Positions 17,905 through 26,585 of a stretch of DNA of 64,000 bases are shown here, in pieces. A program made the position numbers and the translations under genes. Under the pieces are notes generated by a model, which was not told the DNA's origin, did no database searches, and saw only the letters and a program-made list of their open reading frames with translations. Source of the stretch: Brevibacillus_H sp049846925 (GTDB taxonomy: Bacteria > Bacillota > Bacilli > Brevibacillales > Brevibacillaceae); the NCBI RefSeq assembly GCF_049846925.1, contig NZ_JBNCMT010000012.1, positions 80,027-144,026 of the forward strand, given 5' to 3'. Positions within the stretch are counted from its first letter, which is position 1, and the number at the start of each line of letters is the position of its first letter.

Positions 17905-19269
17905 CTATAGCCCATATTTTTCGATTTTCGCATATAATCCAGATTTACTGATATCAAGGATTTTTGCTGCCTCTATCCGATTCCCGTCTACAGAAGAAAG
18001 CACTCTTTGGATCGCTTCCTTTTCAGCTATTTCCAAACTTTCTTTCAGAGTCAGGGGTGCTGACATTTCCTGCTTCTTTTCTTTTGAATTGACCGGAAGC
18101 AGCAGATGTTCTTTGCGCAGTGTCCCATCCTCCATGAGATGCAATGCACGTTCAAGCACATTACGCAATTCACGGATATTTCCTGGCCAATTATAGGAAT
18201 ACAGAGTATCCCACGCTTCGTCTTCAATGTTCTCGACGACCATTCCGGTAGAACTTACGAGTTGACTAAGAAGATTGTTGGCAAGTAACGGGATATCCTC
18301 AATTCGATCTCGCAAAGGAGGGATTGGGATGGACACCACATGAAGGCGATAGTAAAGGTCTTCACGGAATTTCCCCTCGATCACCTGTTGCTTGAGATTG
18401 CGATTGGTTGATGCGATTACTCTGACATCCAGAGCGATGGGACGTGTACCCCCTACTCTTTCCACCTCTTTTTCCTGTAGTACCCGCAGCAGTTTGGCTT
18501 GCAAGGAGAGTGGCATATCCCCGATCTCATCGAGCAGAATCGTGCCATGATGAGCCAGTTCAAATCTTCCCTTTTTCCCTTTGCGTGACGCTCCGGTGAA
18601 AGCACCTTCATCATAACCGAACAGTTCTGACTCCAGCAAAGTGTCTGGAATCGCAGCACAATTGATTCGGATAAACGGCCCCATCGCCCGATAGCTTGCA
18701 GCATGAATCGCATGGGCAAACAATTCTTTACCCGTTCCGCTTTCGCCCGTAATCAAGACGGTCGTATCGCTTTTCGCGACCCGTTTTGCCATTTGAATAA
18801 TATTTTGAATCACAGGGCTTGTCCCAACGATTTCCTCAAACCGATAGACTGCACCGAATTTGGATCGGAGTTCGCCTTTATAATAATCAAGTTCCTGCTT
18901 GAGTTGTTCCACCGAAGAGGCAAGTGACTGCAAATGCTTCACATCTTGAAAGATAACCGTGCCCAGTACCGCTACAATCTTGTCGTCTTTGTAGATCGGC
19001 ACGCGATTGGCAATCATTTGCCGCCCGTTAATCTTCTGAATATCTGCGATTTCTGGTTTCCCCGTCTCAGCGATGAGATGCATTCGGGTGTTCTCTATCA
19101 CATCTGTTACATGTTTGCCAACTACATCCTCCACTCCGATAAATTGGCGGTATGCTTTATTCATCAGAACGATATAGCCCTTGGCATCAGTAACAACAAT
19201 GCACTCATGTGCTCCTTCCATTGCTACCTTGAGTATTTCAGTAGGCTCCAGATAATCTTTTGTTGACAT
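17905..19269 (-). CDS. Sigma-54-dependent enhancer-binding activator (PAS-AAA-Fis)
   Basis: 454 residues. N-terminal PAS domain (~8-115; HECIVVTDAKGYIVLMNKAYRQFIG), coiled linker (~118-135), AAA+ domain (~145-375) with Walker A GESGTGKE, the sigma-54-contact GAFTGA loop, Walker B ILLDEIGDM and arginine fingers, then a Fis-type HTH (~405-452; NRIEAAKILDISKSGLYAKI). It lies just upstream of the 3-hydroxybutyrate operon, whose leader has a -24/-12 promoter and three matching dyads. It is therefore the likely activator, sensing substrate or redox state through the PAS domain. Confidence 0.94.
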   Translation of the reverse strand: MSTKDYLEPTEILKVAMEGAHECIVVTDAKGYIVLMNKAYRQFIGVEDVVGKHVTDVIENTRMHLIAETGKPEIADIQKINGRQMIANRVPIYKDDKIVAVLGTVIFQDVKHLQSLASSVEQLKQELDYYKGELRSKFGAVYRFEEIVGTSPVIQNIIQMAKRVAKSDTTVLITGESGTGKELFAHAIHAASYRAMGPFIRINCAAIPDTLLESELFGYDEGAFTGASRKGKKGRFELAHHGTILLDEIGDMPLSLQAKLLRVLQEKEVERVGGTRPIALDVRVIASTNRNLKQQVIEGKFREDLYYRLHVVSIPIPPLRDRIEDIPLLANNLLSQLVSSTGMVVENIEDEAWDTLYSYNWPGNIRELRNVLERALHLMEDGTLRKEHLLLPVNSKEKKQEMSAPLTLKESLEIAEKEAIQRVLSSVDGNRIEAAKILDISKSGLYAKIEKYGL

Positions 19270-19296
19270 TCAAGCTGCTCCTTTACTTAAACTCTA

Positions 19297-19992
19297 CTAC
19301 TCAACCCAAAAACGAATCCCCAATTCTCTTTGTAGTCCTTCCTTCCCTTGATCGGTTAATACAACAGCTCTGCTGCCTGGAAGTTTCGCTATCCATCCGA
19401 GCTCAACAAAGCGAGAAGCGATACTTACCCCCAATGATCCCGAAATGTGATGGTGTCTTTCACTCCAATCGAGACATTTTCTGGCGAAAGCACGTCGTTT
19501 TTTTCGTTGTTCTTCTACGTTTAATCCCATGTGTTTAAGCCAATCATGACCACTTGCTGTGAGTTCATACTCCTTCTCATTTTCTGTCAGGTATCCTCGT
19601 TCAAGCAACGCTTGTGAAATCGATACCCCTACTTGACCTGCCAGGTGATCGTAACATGTACGTGCAAATCTCAACTGTTTTAATTGATCGGACTGCTTCA
19701 GGGATCGAACCTGGACTGGTGGAGCGATGGTGCTAATAGTCTCAAGCAGATAGGCAACTTGAGGATTAGCGAGGCGATAGTAACGATGCCTTCCTTGGTG
19801 TTCAACAGTCAGAAGGTTTCCTTCTACCAACTTGGCAAGATGACTGCTGGCAGTTTGCGCAGTTACTCTTGCCAGATAGGCGAGCTCCCCTGCCGGTAAA
19901 GCCCGACCATCCATCAAAGCATCCAAAATTACTGCACGAGTCGAATCAGCAAGTAACGAGGCAATATAAGAAATATTCGGATATGCATTCAT
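19297..19992 (-). CDS. ArsR-family winged-helix regulator
   Basis: 231 residues. N-terminal ArsR HTH (~5-85; IASLLADSTRAVILDALMDGRALPAGELAYLARVTAQTASSHLAKL), without the ELCVCD metal site. The C-terminal half (~100-228) is a second helical/winged domain seen in longer ArsR proteins (SQALLERGYLTENEKEYELTASGHDWL and a repeat-like VSIASRFVELGWIAKL...LTDQGKEGL). These two blocks look like an internal duplication. It is divergent from the DinB gene 76 bp away, its likely target. Confidence 0.85.
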   Translation of the reverse strand: MNAYPNISYIASLLADSTRAVILDALMDGRALPAGELAYLARVTAQTASSHLAKLVEGNLLTVEHQGRHRYYRLANPQVAYLLETISTIAPPVQVRSLKQSDQLKQLRFARTCYDHLAGQVGVSISQALLERGYLTENEKEYELTASGHDWLKHMGLNVEEQRKKRRAFARKCLDWSERHHHISGSLGVSIASRFVELGWIAKLPGSRAVVLTDQGKEGLQRELGIRFWVE

Positions 19993-20068
19993 ACTTCGAT
20001 GATAGACGTAGTGTTAATTTATTACAATAGTACTGTGGCATTTCACTATTAATTGGAGGCAGAAAATC

Positions 20069-20542
20069 ATGAATGCACGTGAAGCTATCATACTTAACCT
20101 AACTGAAACGAGAAGACGCTCTATCAAGCTATGGCGCAGTTTGCCTGATGAATGGCTGCCTTGGAGACCTGATAAAGATGCCATGTCTTTTGGAGAAATG
20201 ATTCGCCATGTTTGGACTGGTTCTTATGACTACCTGATCATAGTACAAAATAATGGTTCAATAGATAAAAAAGAACCCCAACCCTATCAGGATGAACCGA
20301 TTGTCTCTGCTGATAAAGAAATTTCGATGTCTGAGACTTACTTTCAAAATCTTATCAGTTATGTAGAAGCCTTAACGGAAGAAGAGTTATCTACGAGGCT
20401 AATTGACCGCAGCTATGTTGGATATCAGCGATATTTGGGTGATATGTTGATGCGGATTGCCTATCATGACTCTGTACACACTGGTCAATTTCTTCAATAC
20501 ATGAGAATGGTTGGTCTGGAGCGACCGCTTATTTGGGATTAA
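20069..20542 (+). CDS. DinB-family (four-helix) protein
   Basis: 157 residues from ATG 20069 (TTGGAGG upstream). Two helical bundle His residues typical of DinB/YfiT metal-dependent hydrolase folds are visible: RHVWTGSYDYL around 48 and RIAYHDSVHTGQFLQYM around 130-142. The family includes thiol transferases and proteins of unknown role. It is divergent from an ArsR regulator, suggesting stress-inducible expression. Confidence 0.85.
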   Translation: MNAREAIILNLTETRRRSIKLWRSLPDEWLPWRPDKDAMSFGEMIRHVWTGSYDYLIIVQNNGSIDKKEPQPYQDEPIVSADKEISMSETYFQNLISYVEALTEEELSTRLIDRSYVGYQRYLGDMLMRIAYHDSVHTGQFLQYMRMVGLERPLIWD

Positions 20543-20604
20543 TACGTCTATTCCAAACTCTTTCTTTGTCATATTTTGTATAACAAAGACTGGAGTGATG
20601 GAAG

Positions 20605-20889
20605 GTGCGTAAAAAGAAGCCAGTACAAACTCGTAGAACAGAAGAGGGTTTTTGCCTGTACGGAAGATGGTGCGGATTAAATTGTAGTGGCCCTGGGAAG
20701 CCGATTGACTCGGTCGACAGATGCTGTATGAAGCACGATAAATGCTACGACAAATATGGCAAGTTCAATCTCAGTTGTGATAAAAAATTTATGAAATGCC
20801 TCAAGTCAAAAATCAATCTCTTTACGAAACAAGGCAGAATGGCAGCAGCAATGTACTCTTTCTATAAAGCAAAGACTCTGACAAAATAG
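20605..20889 (+). CDS. Small phospholipase A2-like protein
   Basis: 94 residues from GTG 20605 (GGAG upstream). The core has the PLA2 calcium loop and active site: YGRWCGLNCSGPG followed by RCCMKHDKCYDKYG, with the catalytic His-Asp pair and paired cysteines. The rest is a short helical tail rich in Lys. There is no signal peptide, which is unusual for an enzyme class that works on outer membranes or host lipid. Similar mini-proteins in Bacilli are annotated as PLA2 or parvovirus-VP1-like. Catalysis is plausible but unproven. Confidence 0.75.
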   Translation: MRKKKPVQTRRTEEGFCLYGRWCGLNCSGPGKPIDSVDRCCMKHDKCYDKYGKFNLSCDKKFMKCLKSKINLFTKQGRMAAAMYSFYKAKTLTK

Positions 20890-20925
20890 GCAATGAAAAT
20901 CTGGAACAAAATTTCTCCAAAAAAC

Positions 20926-20966
20926 AGGTCTGCTCCTTGGGGTAATATCCCTGTAGGAACAGACCT
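20926..20966. terminator. Bidirectional terminator
   Basis: AGGTCTG (20926-20932) with TCCT, paired with AGGA and CAGACCT (20960-20966). T-tracts on both strands end the PLA2-like gene and the convergent secreted-protein gene. Confidence 0.85.
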
Positions 20967-21012
20967 TTCTTCTTTAATACCTTCGATCACGGAGAGTCTG
21001 AGCAGAAATCTA

Positions 21013-21660
21013 TTAAAATTTATCCGGGAATTGCTTCATAATCCCTTCTGAAAGGGTATCAGCCAACACAAAGAGATGGTCCAGTCCTTTATCAAAGGCG
21101 ATAATTTCTCCGTCCCAATCCTTTTTCAATCTTGCTGTGAGAATATCTGCCACCTGTTGCAAATGCGTATGCCACAATTCTTTCATTTTTTGTTTCGGCC
21201 AATTGGGGTTGGCGCTGCTGAGAAATTCGGTGATATCATCAGCGTTTCGATACCACTCTGTATTGGATTTTTTTAAGCGAGCCTGGTCTCCCTTTTTGGC
21301 AGCATCCACGATTTGACCTGCGATCAAGATGTGTTCTTTTAACAGTTCAGCCAGCCGATTTCCAGCCGCATCCCCATAATACGGCTTGATCGCATTCCCT
21401 ATTTCCTGCTGATTTCGGAGCAGCCTTGCCAGTACCTGTTTTTGATCTTTCATTCCTGCCACTGCACTGACGATATAATTTCTTGTCCAAACCGCATGGT
21501 CAGTCCACAGTTTTCTCATATTTTCCTTTAGTTGTACTGCCGATTGGTTCAAGCATTGCTGTTGAGCCGTTTGTCCTTCTTGTGCAACTACCTGTATGGG
21601 TGAAAAAATCAAAGCAACAGCCATGATCAAAAATGTAATCTTCCAGAGCTGTTTCATCAT
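21013..21660 (-). CDS. Secreted helical protein of unknown function
   Basis: 215 residues. Signal peptide at 1-26 (MMKQLWKITFLIMAVALIF...VVAQ), ATG 21660 after GGAGAAGAG. The mature part is all-helical and shows related blocks: LWTDHAVWTRNYIVSAV (~51-67), LLKEHILIAGQIVDAA (~107-122) and LWHTHLQQVADILTARL (~163-179). Each has a His four residues after the leading Leu, suggesting a four-helix bundle with an internal repeat and possibly metal-coordinating histidines. I do not recognise a named family. Monocistronic. Confidence 0.8.
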   Translation of the reverse strand: MMKQLWKITFLIMAVALIFSPIQVVAQEGQTAQQQCLNQSAVQLKENMRKLWTDHAVWTRNYIVSAVAGMKDQKQVLARLLRNQQEIGNAIKPYYGDAAGNRLAELLKEHILIAGQIVDAAKKGDQARLKKSNTEWYRNADDITEFLSSANPNWPKQKMKELWHTHLQQVADILTARLKKDWDGEIIAFDKGLDHLFVLADTLSEGIMKQFPDKF

Positions 21661-21770
21661 TCATCTCTTCTCCTTTAAAGGATTTACTTGGAAATTTCAC
21701 CGTTATTTTTTTACCAAATGGCTTTAATCATTCTTTTACGTAGAGGTAATTATCTCCAAAAAACAAAAAA

Positions 21771-21817
21771 AGACTGCCATACGATGCGCCTTCGATAAGA
21801 CGGACCATACGCAGTCT
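21771..21817 (-). terminator. Terminator of the M48 protease gene
   Basis: AGACTGC (21771-21777) pairs with GCAGTCT (21811-21817), with further inner pairing; seven T follow on the minus strand. Confidence 0.85.
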
Positions 21818-21827
21818 CAACTTTCTG

Positions 21828-22595
21828 CTAATTCTGCACTTCAAAAAACTGAGGAAATTTTTTTAACCTCTCAATCTCCATAATCCGTAATGGTAGCGGA
21901 GGATGAGTGGACATCACATGGCTTAGCCAGACAAAAAATCCTCTTTCCTTGTTGCTTTGCATCAGATAGTCAGCACGATTCATTCGTTTGTAAAGAATTT
22001 TTCCGATTGCCAGGATACTCAGGCCATTCATGGCAGCTTCTGGATTACCGGTGTAGACAGCAGCCATGCGGTCACATGTATATTCGCACGCTCGTGAGTA
22101 GGCATTCCCCAGAAACGGCACCCATAGAGCAGGCAGGATTAATAATTGCTTGGAAACGTGTTTTCGTTTGATATGCGCCAATTCATGGGCAATGACAAAG
22201 GTTAGTTCTTCTTCCCCTTCTGCCTCGATCAACTCAACAATATCAGAATAGAGTACGACAAAGTTACGTCCAAAAAATCGGGTAGCGAATGCATTCAAAA
22301 TCCCGTTTGATTGGATGATGAATACATCGGGAATCTCTCGAATATCGAGTTGCCGACACAGGTCTACCACTTTTTTATGTATGATGGGGAACTGCATTTC
22401 AGTCAGCTTCACACCATTGCTGCGGATACTGCCGATCATCAAACCATGTAAAAAAAACGTAATCAAGACGCCGATGATAATATAAAAAATTCCTACAAGA
22501 GAGATTATCAAGGAAAGATAAATGATGACGCTAACAATAACGGCAATTGTAAAATACGTTTTTTCATTTTCATGAATCAGCCTGTTTTCGTGCAT
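21828..22595 (-). CDS. M48-family membrane zinc metalloprotease (HtpX/YhfN-like)
   Basis: 255 residues. Two hydrophobic segments near the N-terminus (~16-60) anchor it, followed by the catalytic domain. The zinc motif is HELAH (VIAHELAHIKRKH, ~137-149) and the third ligand is the Glu in YSRACEYTCDRMA (~170). MSTHPPLPLRI near the C-terminus matches the family's THP motif. M48 enzymes degrade misfolded membrane proteins or CAAX-type substrates. At ~255 aa it is shorter than HtpX (~290). Confidence 0.9.
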   Translation of the reverse strand: MHENRLIHENEKTYFTIAVIVSVIIYLSLIISLVGIFYIIIGVLITFFLHGLMIGSIRSNGVKLTEMQFPIIHKKVVDLCRQLDIREIPDVFIIQSNGILNAFATRFFGRNFVVLYSDIVELIEAEGEEELTFVIAHELAHIKRKHVSKQLLILPALWVPFLGNAYSRACEYTCDRMAAVYTGNPEAAMNGLSILAIGKILYKRMNRADYLMQSNKERGFFVWLSHVMSTHPPLPLRIMEIERLKKFPQFFEVQN

Positions 22596-22705
22596 AATCT
22601 GCCCCCTGCCCTATTTCGATTATTATTTATTTTTACACTATTTTACATAATGCACATAATTATACTCCCTGTTTCAACAAAAATCTACAATTCCATAGAT
22701 AGTAA

Positions 22706-22736
22706 AACCCTCTCCCAATAAATCTGAGAGAGGGTT
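22706..22736 (-). terminator. Terminator of the secreted protein gene at 22751
   Basis: AACCCTCTC (22706-22714) pairs with GAGAGGGTT (22728-22736); the minus-strand tail is TTTACTAT. Confidence 0.8.
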
Positions 22737-22750
22737 CTTCTGATCATTTC

Positions 22751-23443
22751 CTAGTTAAGATCGACACTTCCAATTTGCTCGGCACCATTAGCACCCGCAT
22801 GGAATATGTTTAATTTGCCGTCCTGCTCAACAACTACATATGGACAGCAATCATACAAAACGAGTCCTCTTAATTTTCCCTCGACACGAATGGACTCATG
22901 GTACCCCTTGCTTAGATCATCATAGTCATTTGCAGTAGAGACTACTACTTCTTTTCCAATCTGGTCTGCATAATGATGTTTTGTTTTGCTGACGATTTTC
23001 TTTTTGGCTACGGGATAAATCCGTCCTGCATCGTATGCATCAATCGTGTTGTCTGCCTGACTGTTATCGGGATCGTCAAACTTCGGCCACAAGTCGCTGA
23101 ACACAATGTACTCGCTTTTGGACTTTTTCACGGCGATCAGTGGGATTGCCATTTCGTTGCCATCAGGAGTATGTAATTTCAGTACGAACAGGTCGCTAAG
23201 CGGCCCCAATTGTCCTTCTCCTTTTGTTTGGAAGAGAGGATTCTCATTTTGGAAGACGAAAACACGGTTGTTGATTTGCAGGGCATTGAATTCCCCTTCT
23301 GACTCCAGCAGAATCTTGTTATTGTTTGAAGCCTCCAGCACTTGTCTCTCTCCGGCTGCGCTTGCAAGTCCCGGGATGGCCAATGTTGCGATCAATGCTG
23401 CACTGGATAACAGCTTACATCCTTTAGAAAAATAGCTATTCAT
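22751..23443 (-). CDS. Secreted beta-rich protein of unknown function
   Basis: 230 residues from ATG 23443, chosen because GGAGGT is directly upstream. Signal peptide ~1-29 ending ALIATLAIPGLASAAGE. The mature part (ILLESEGEFNALQINNRVFVFQNENP, then PYVVVEQDGKLNIFHAGANG) looks like alternating short strands and contains one CC pair (YDCCPYVVV). No family recognised. It is monocistronic with its own terminator. Exported; role unknown. Confidence 0.78.
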   Translation of the reverse strand: MNSYFSKGCKLLSSAALIATLAIPGLASAAGERQVLEASNNNKILLESEGEFNALQINNRVFVFQNENPLFQTKGEGQLGPLSDLFVLKLHTPDGNEMAIPLIAVKKSKSEYIVFSDLWPKFDDPDNSQADNTIDAYDAGRIYPVAKKKIVSKTKHHYADQIGKEVVVSTANDYDDLSKGYHESIRVEGKLRGLVLYDCCPYVVVEQDGKLNIFHAGANGAEQIGSVDLN

Positions 23444-23566
23444 GTTTGTTACCTCCAATAAATGTAAAATCTATTTCTAATATTAGAGTCATAACATTTA
23501 GAATGAAATAGGAAATTTTGGCTATTTTTCCCAACAAAACAGGAATTGACAGGGATTAAGCAAGGA

Positions 23567-25279
23567 CTACAGTTTAAATTTGCTCGTTAGTGCTTGCAGG
23601 TCTTGAGCCATTTGGGCAAGTGATTGAGAAGAGCTTGATATTTCTTCAACTGATGCCAGTTGTTCCTGAGAAGCAGCAACGACCATTTGGGAACTGCTTG
23701 ATGCCTCTTTTGCCACCTGCTCCATTTCCTCAACAGATGCTGCCACTTCTTCGGTGGTGGCAGACATTTCTTCTGCACTTGCTGACACCTCTTGAATTTG
23801 CTCGGCCACGAGCTGCACACTGCGCAGAATTTTTTGAAATGCTTCACCTGCCTGATTTACGATAACTATGCCTGCTTCGACGTCTTTATTCCCTTTATCC
23901 ATAGAAATGATGGCTTGATTGGTATCGGATTGAATTTCGCCAATCAACTTCGAAATATGATCAGCAGAGTTTTTGCTTTGCTCTGCCAGTTTTCTCACTT
24001 CATCAGCAACAATGGAGAACCCTCGCCCATGTTCACCTGCACGTGCTGCTTCAATGGCAGCATTCAAAGCTAACAAATTGGTTTGCCCAGCAATCGCTGT
24101 AATCACTTCAACAAATTGCCCGATTTGTTTGGAGCGTTCATTCAATTGTTCAACAACCTGCGCTGAGTCTTGAACAGATGCTTGGATCTCATTCATCTGA
24201 GTGACTACTTTGGAAATAACTACATTCCCGTCTTCAGCAGTTTTGGAAGCTTCCAGAGAAGATTCGGCAACGCTCGAAGACGACTCGGCAATCCGTTGAA
24301 TTCCACTTGCCATTTCTTCCATTGCTCTTGCACTTTCTTCTGATTTATGCAACTGTGTTTGGGCTCCTGTGGCCACTTCTTGAATCGAATGAGCAATCTG
24401 GTTTGTTGCTTGTGTCGTTTGTTCAGCGCTTGCCGATAACTGCTCAGAGCTTGCCGCCAAATTGACCGCATTGGAACTGACACTTTGAATAATTAGTCGG
24501 ATGCCTGAAATCATCTCGTTAAAGTCATTGGTTAATTGGCCGATTTCATCTTTTGATCGATACGTTCCCTCAACAGATAAATCGCCTTGGCTTGCTTTTC
24601 TCATCAATTCTTGCAGCATCCTGACCGGAGTTGTAATCTGACGGGTGATCACAAGACCGATGCTGAGGCAAAGGATAACAGCTAAAATAGTAGCTGCCAA
24701 AATCAAATTTGTGGAGAAACGATATGTTTCGTCATTACTTGTATTTAGCGACTGTGCACCCTCGATATTCAACTGAGCTAAATCACTTAGCAGTTTGTTT
24801 AATTGTTCACGAACAGGCGCTACCTCTGACGTGTAAATCTGGTAGGCGTCATTGTTATGATTTTCCATCGCCAATTTTATGGCTTTATCACGAGCTCCGT
24901 TAAATCGGGGCATCATCATTTTGTATTGATCAACGATTGCCTTTTCCTTGAATTCCAGTTCTGATTTCTCATATTGATTCATTAAATCAATATTTTCATG
25001 AACCCGCTCTTCAATAGCCTTCTTCAATTCCTGATTTTTGCTTTGGTCGACGTTAATCATCAATTCAAGAGTAAACGAATCGATGGCACGATTATTTATT
25101 CTCATCTTGTTGAGCATGTCGATGGGAAGCAAGTTATTATCATACATCGAGTCAGAATTGACTTTGATATTCTGCATATTGTAATAACCTGTAATACCAA
25201 CACCAACAAGAAAAATAACAGCAATCAGTAGCAATACCAAAATTTTCATGAAAGTAGTAAGATTTCGAAACGATAACAT
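23567..25279 (-). CDS. Methyl-accepting chemotaxis protein
   Basis: 570 residues from ATG 25279 (AAAGGAAC upstream). TM1 (~11-33), a 4HB_MCP periplasmic-type four-helix sensor (~34-188), TM2 (~190-212), HAMP (~213-265; [24 protein letters not shown]), then a long coiled-coil signalling domain. The CheA/CheW-binding hairpin tip has the near-invariant [34 protein letters not shown] pattern (here with SIVADEV). Gln/Glu-rich methylation helices flank it. Ligand unknown. No chemotaxis operon nearby, as is common for stand-alone receptors. Confidence 0.96.
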   Translation of the reverse strand: [570 protein letters not shown]

Positions 25280-25418
25280 AATAAGTCAGTTCCTTTCTTG
25301 TCTGAATATAGTTACAGTTCTGCCTCGACATGTAACAAAATTCCCTTTTTTGACTTTAATTAAACAATTTTTAACGAAATTAATTTTTCATGTGTAGGAA
25401 CAATGACATATGGCAGGC

Positions 25419-25448
25419 TTGATAATGGACAAGAAAAGTAATTATTAT
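25419..25448 (+). promoter_or_regulatory. Candidate promoter of the six-gene biosynthetic operon
   Basis: TTGATA (25419-25424), 18-bp spacer, TATTAT (25443-25448), giving a ~135-nt leader before the first start codon at 25590. The hexamers are recognisable but not perfect. Confidence 0.45.
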
Positions 25449-25491
25449 TTAGAAGTAATGCTAAAATACCCACCTGACATTAGCTATCGCT

Positions 25492-25571
25492 GGCGGTCGA
25501 CTAATCACAACATCCGTGTTGCATCGTCGACACTCGCACGTCCTGTGCATCGCCGGGCGGGGCCCCAAACT
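25492..25571 (+). other. GC-rich structured leader element
   Basis: Within an AT-rich intergenic stretch lies ~80 bp of high GC. GTCGAC at 25496-25501 and 25526-25531 can pair around the hairpin CAACA-TCCG-TGTTG (25508-25521). A second hairpin GCAC-GTCCT-GTGC follows (25536-25548), then GGGGCCCC. Two imperfect direct repeats with the pattern A(C/T)CC-GTG-TGCATCG(T/C)CG are visible. It is not a class I can name (not a T-box, SAM or TPP element). It may be a cis-regulatory RNA or an extragenic repeat. Confidence 0.5.
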
Positions 25572-25589
25572 GTTAAAAAGAGAAAGAAG

Positions 25590-26585
25590 ATGGAAAAAAT
25601 GAGAAATTGCAAGATTATAGCCACCGGTAAGTATCTTCCAGAACGAATCGTCTTCTCAAATGAACTCGATCGAGAGCTTGGGTTAAAAGAAGGCTGGACA
25701 TATAAAAAGTCAGGAATTGTCTCCAGACGGTATGTAACTGATGAAACCAATTCTTCTATGGGAGCCATTGCGGTCAAGCGGGCTTTGGACCAGGCCGGGC
25801 TCACCTTTCGTGACATAGATGCGCTTATCTATACAAGTGGTTCTATTGAACAGGCTATCCCCTCTACGGCTTCACTGATTCAGGAACAATTGGGCGAGTT
25901 GGAGTCGGGTGTCCCCTGTTTTGATATCAATTCCACTTGCCTGAGTTTTGTTACCGGATTGGATCACCTATCCTACGCCATCCATTTTGGACGGTACAAA
26001 CGGGTTGTTTTCGTTGCATCGGAAATTGCCTCCATTGCGCTCGATTATGAAAAGCCTGAAAGTTCCGTATTGTTCGGGGATGGAGCCGTTGCTGTCATCG
26101 TAGAAAAATCGGAAGACAGCTCCAAAATTCTTGCTTCCCGCATGGAAACCTACTCCAAAGGAGCCCACCAATCGGAAATTCTTGCAGGCGGAACAAAGAT
26201 TCACCCTCGGACATACAGTGAGTCCACTAAGCGAAACTTCGTCTTTCAGATGGATGGCAGGGCCATTTTTCGGCTCAGTTCCCGTCTGATCGAAGGATTT
26301 ATGGAACGGTTCCTTGCTGAAGGCAACCTGCAAATGAGCGATATTGATTTTGTCATCCCGCATCAGGCAAGCGGAATGGCCATGCGAATCATGAGGGAGA
26401 AGTTAGGAATTCCTGCCGAAAAATTCATGGACATTATAGAGGACCACGGCAACATGATCGCCGCCTCCATCCCTTGTGCTTTGCATGAAGCCATCGAGCG
26501 TGGACGGATCAAACGGGGAGATAAAGTCATGCTTATCGGAACGTCTGCCGGGCTTTCTTTAGGGGGGCTTGTTTTTGAATATTAA
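25590..26585 (+). CDS. FabH-like 3-oxoacyl-ACP synthase III (KAS III)
   Basis: 331 residues from ATG 25590 (AAAGAAG upstream). The frame is open to 25410, but that part runs through a structured GC-rich leader and is not protein-like. The KAS III triad is complete: Cys in DINSTCLSFVTGLD (~115), His in VIPHQASGMAMRIM (~248) and Asn in EDHGNMIAASIPCAL (~279). KAS III enzymes condense an acyl-CoA or acyl thioester with malonyl-ACP. Being first in a tailored operon rather than beside fab genes, it probably makes a dedicated beta-ketoacyl intermediate, or acts in an OleA-like acyl-acyl condensation. Confidence 0.92.
   Translation: MEKMRNCKIIATGKYLPERIVFSNELDRELGLKEGWTYKKSGIVSRRYVTDETNSSMGAIAVKRALDQAGLTFRDIDALIYTSGSIEQAIPSTASLIQEQLGELESGVPCFDINSTCLSFVTGLDHLSYAIHFGRYKRVVFVASEIASIALDYEKPESSVLFGDGAVAVIVEKSEDSSKILASRMETYSKGAHQSEILAGGTKIHPRTYSESTKRNFVFQMDGRAIFRLSSRLIEGFMERFLAEGNLQMSDIDFVIPHQASGMAMRIMREKLGIPAEKFMDIIEDHGNMIAASIPCALHEAIERGRIKRGDKVMLIGTSAGLSLGGLVFEY

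Noticed and set aside
25410..25589. 60-residue N-terminal extension of the KAS III protein
   Set aside because: No homology to KAS III, passes through hairpin-rich GC DNA, and ATG 25590 has its own ribosome site and gives the normal family length.
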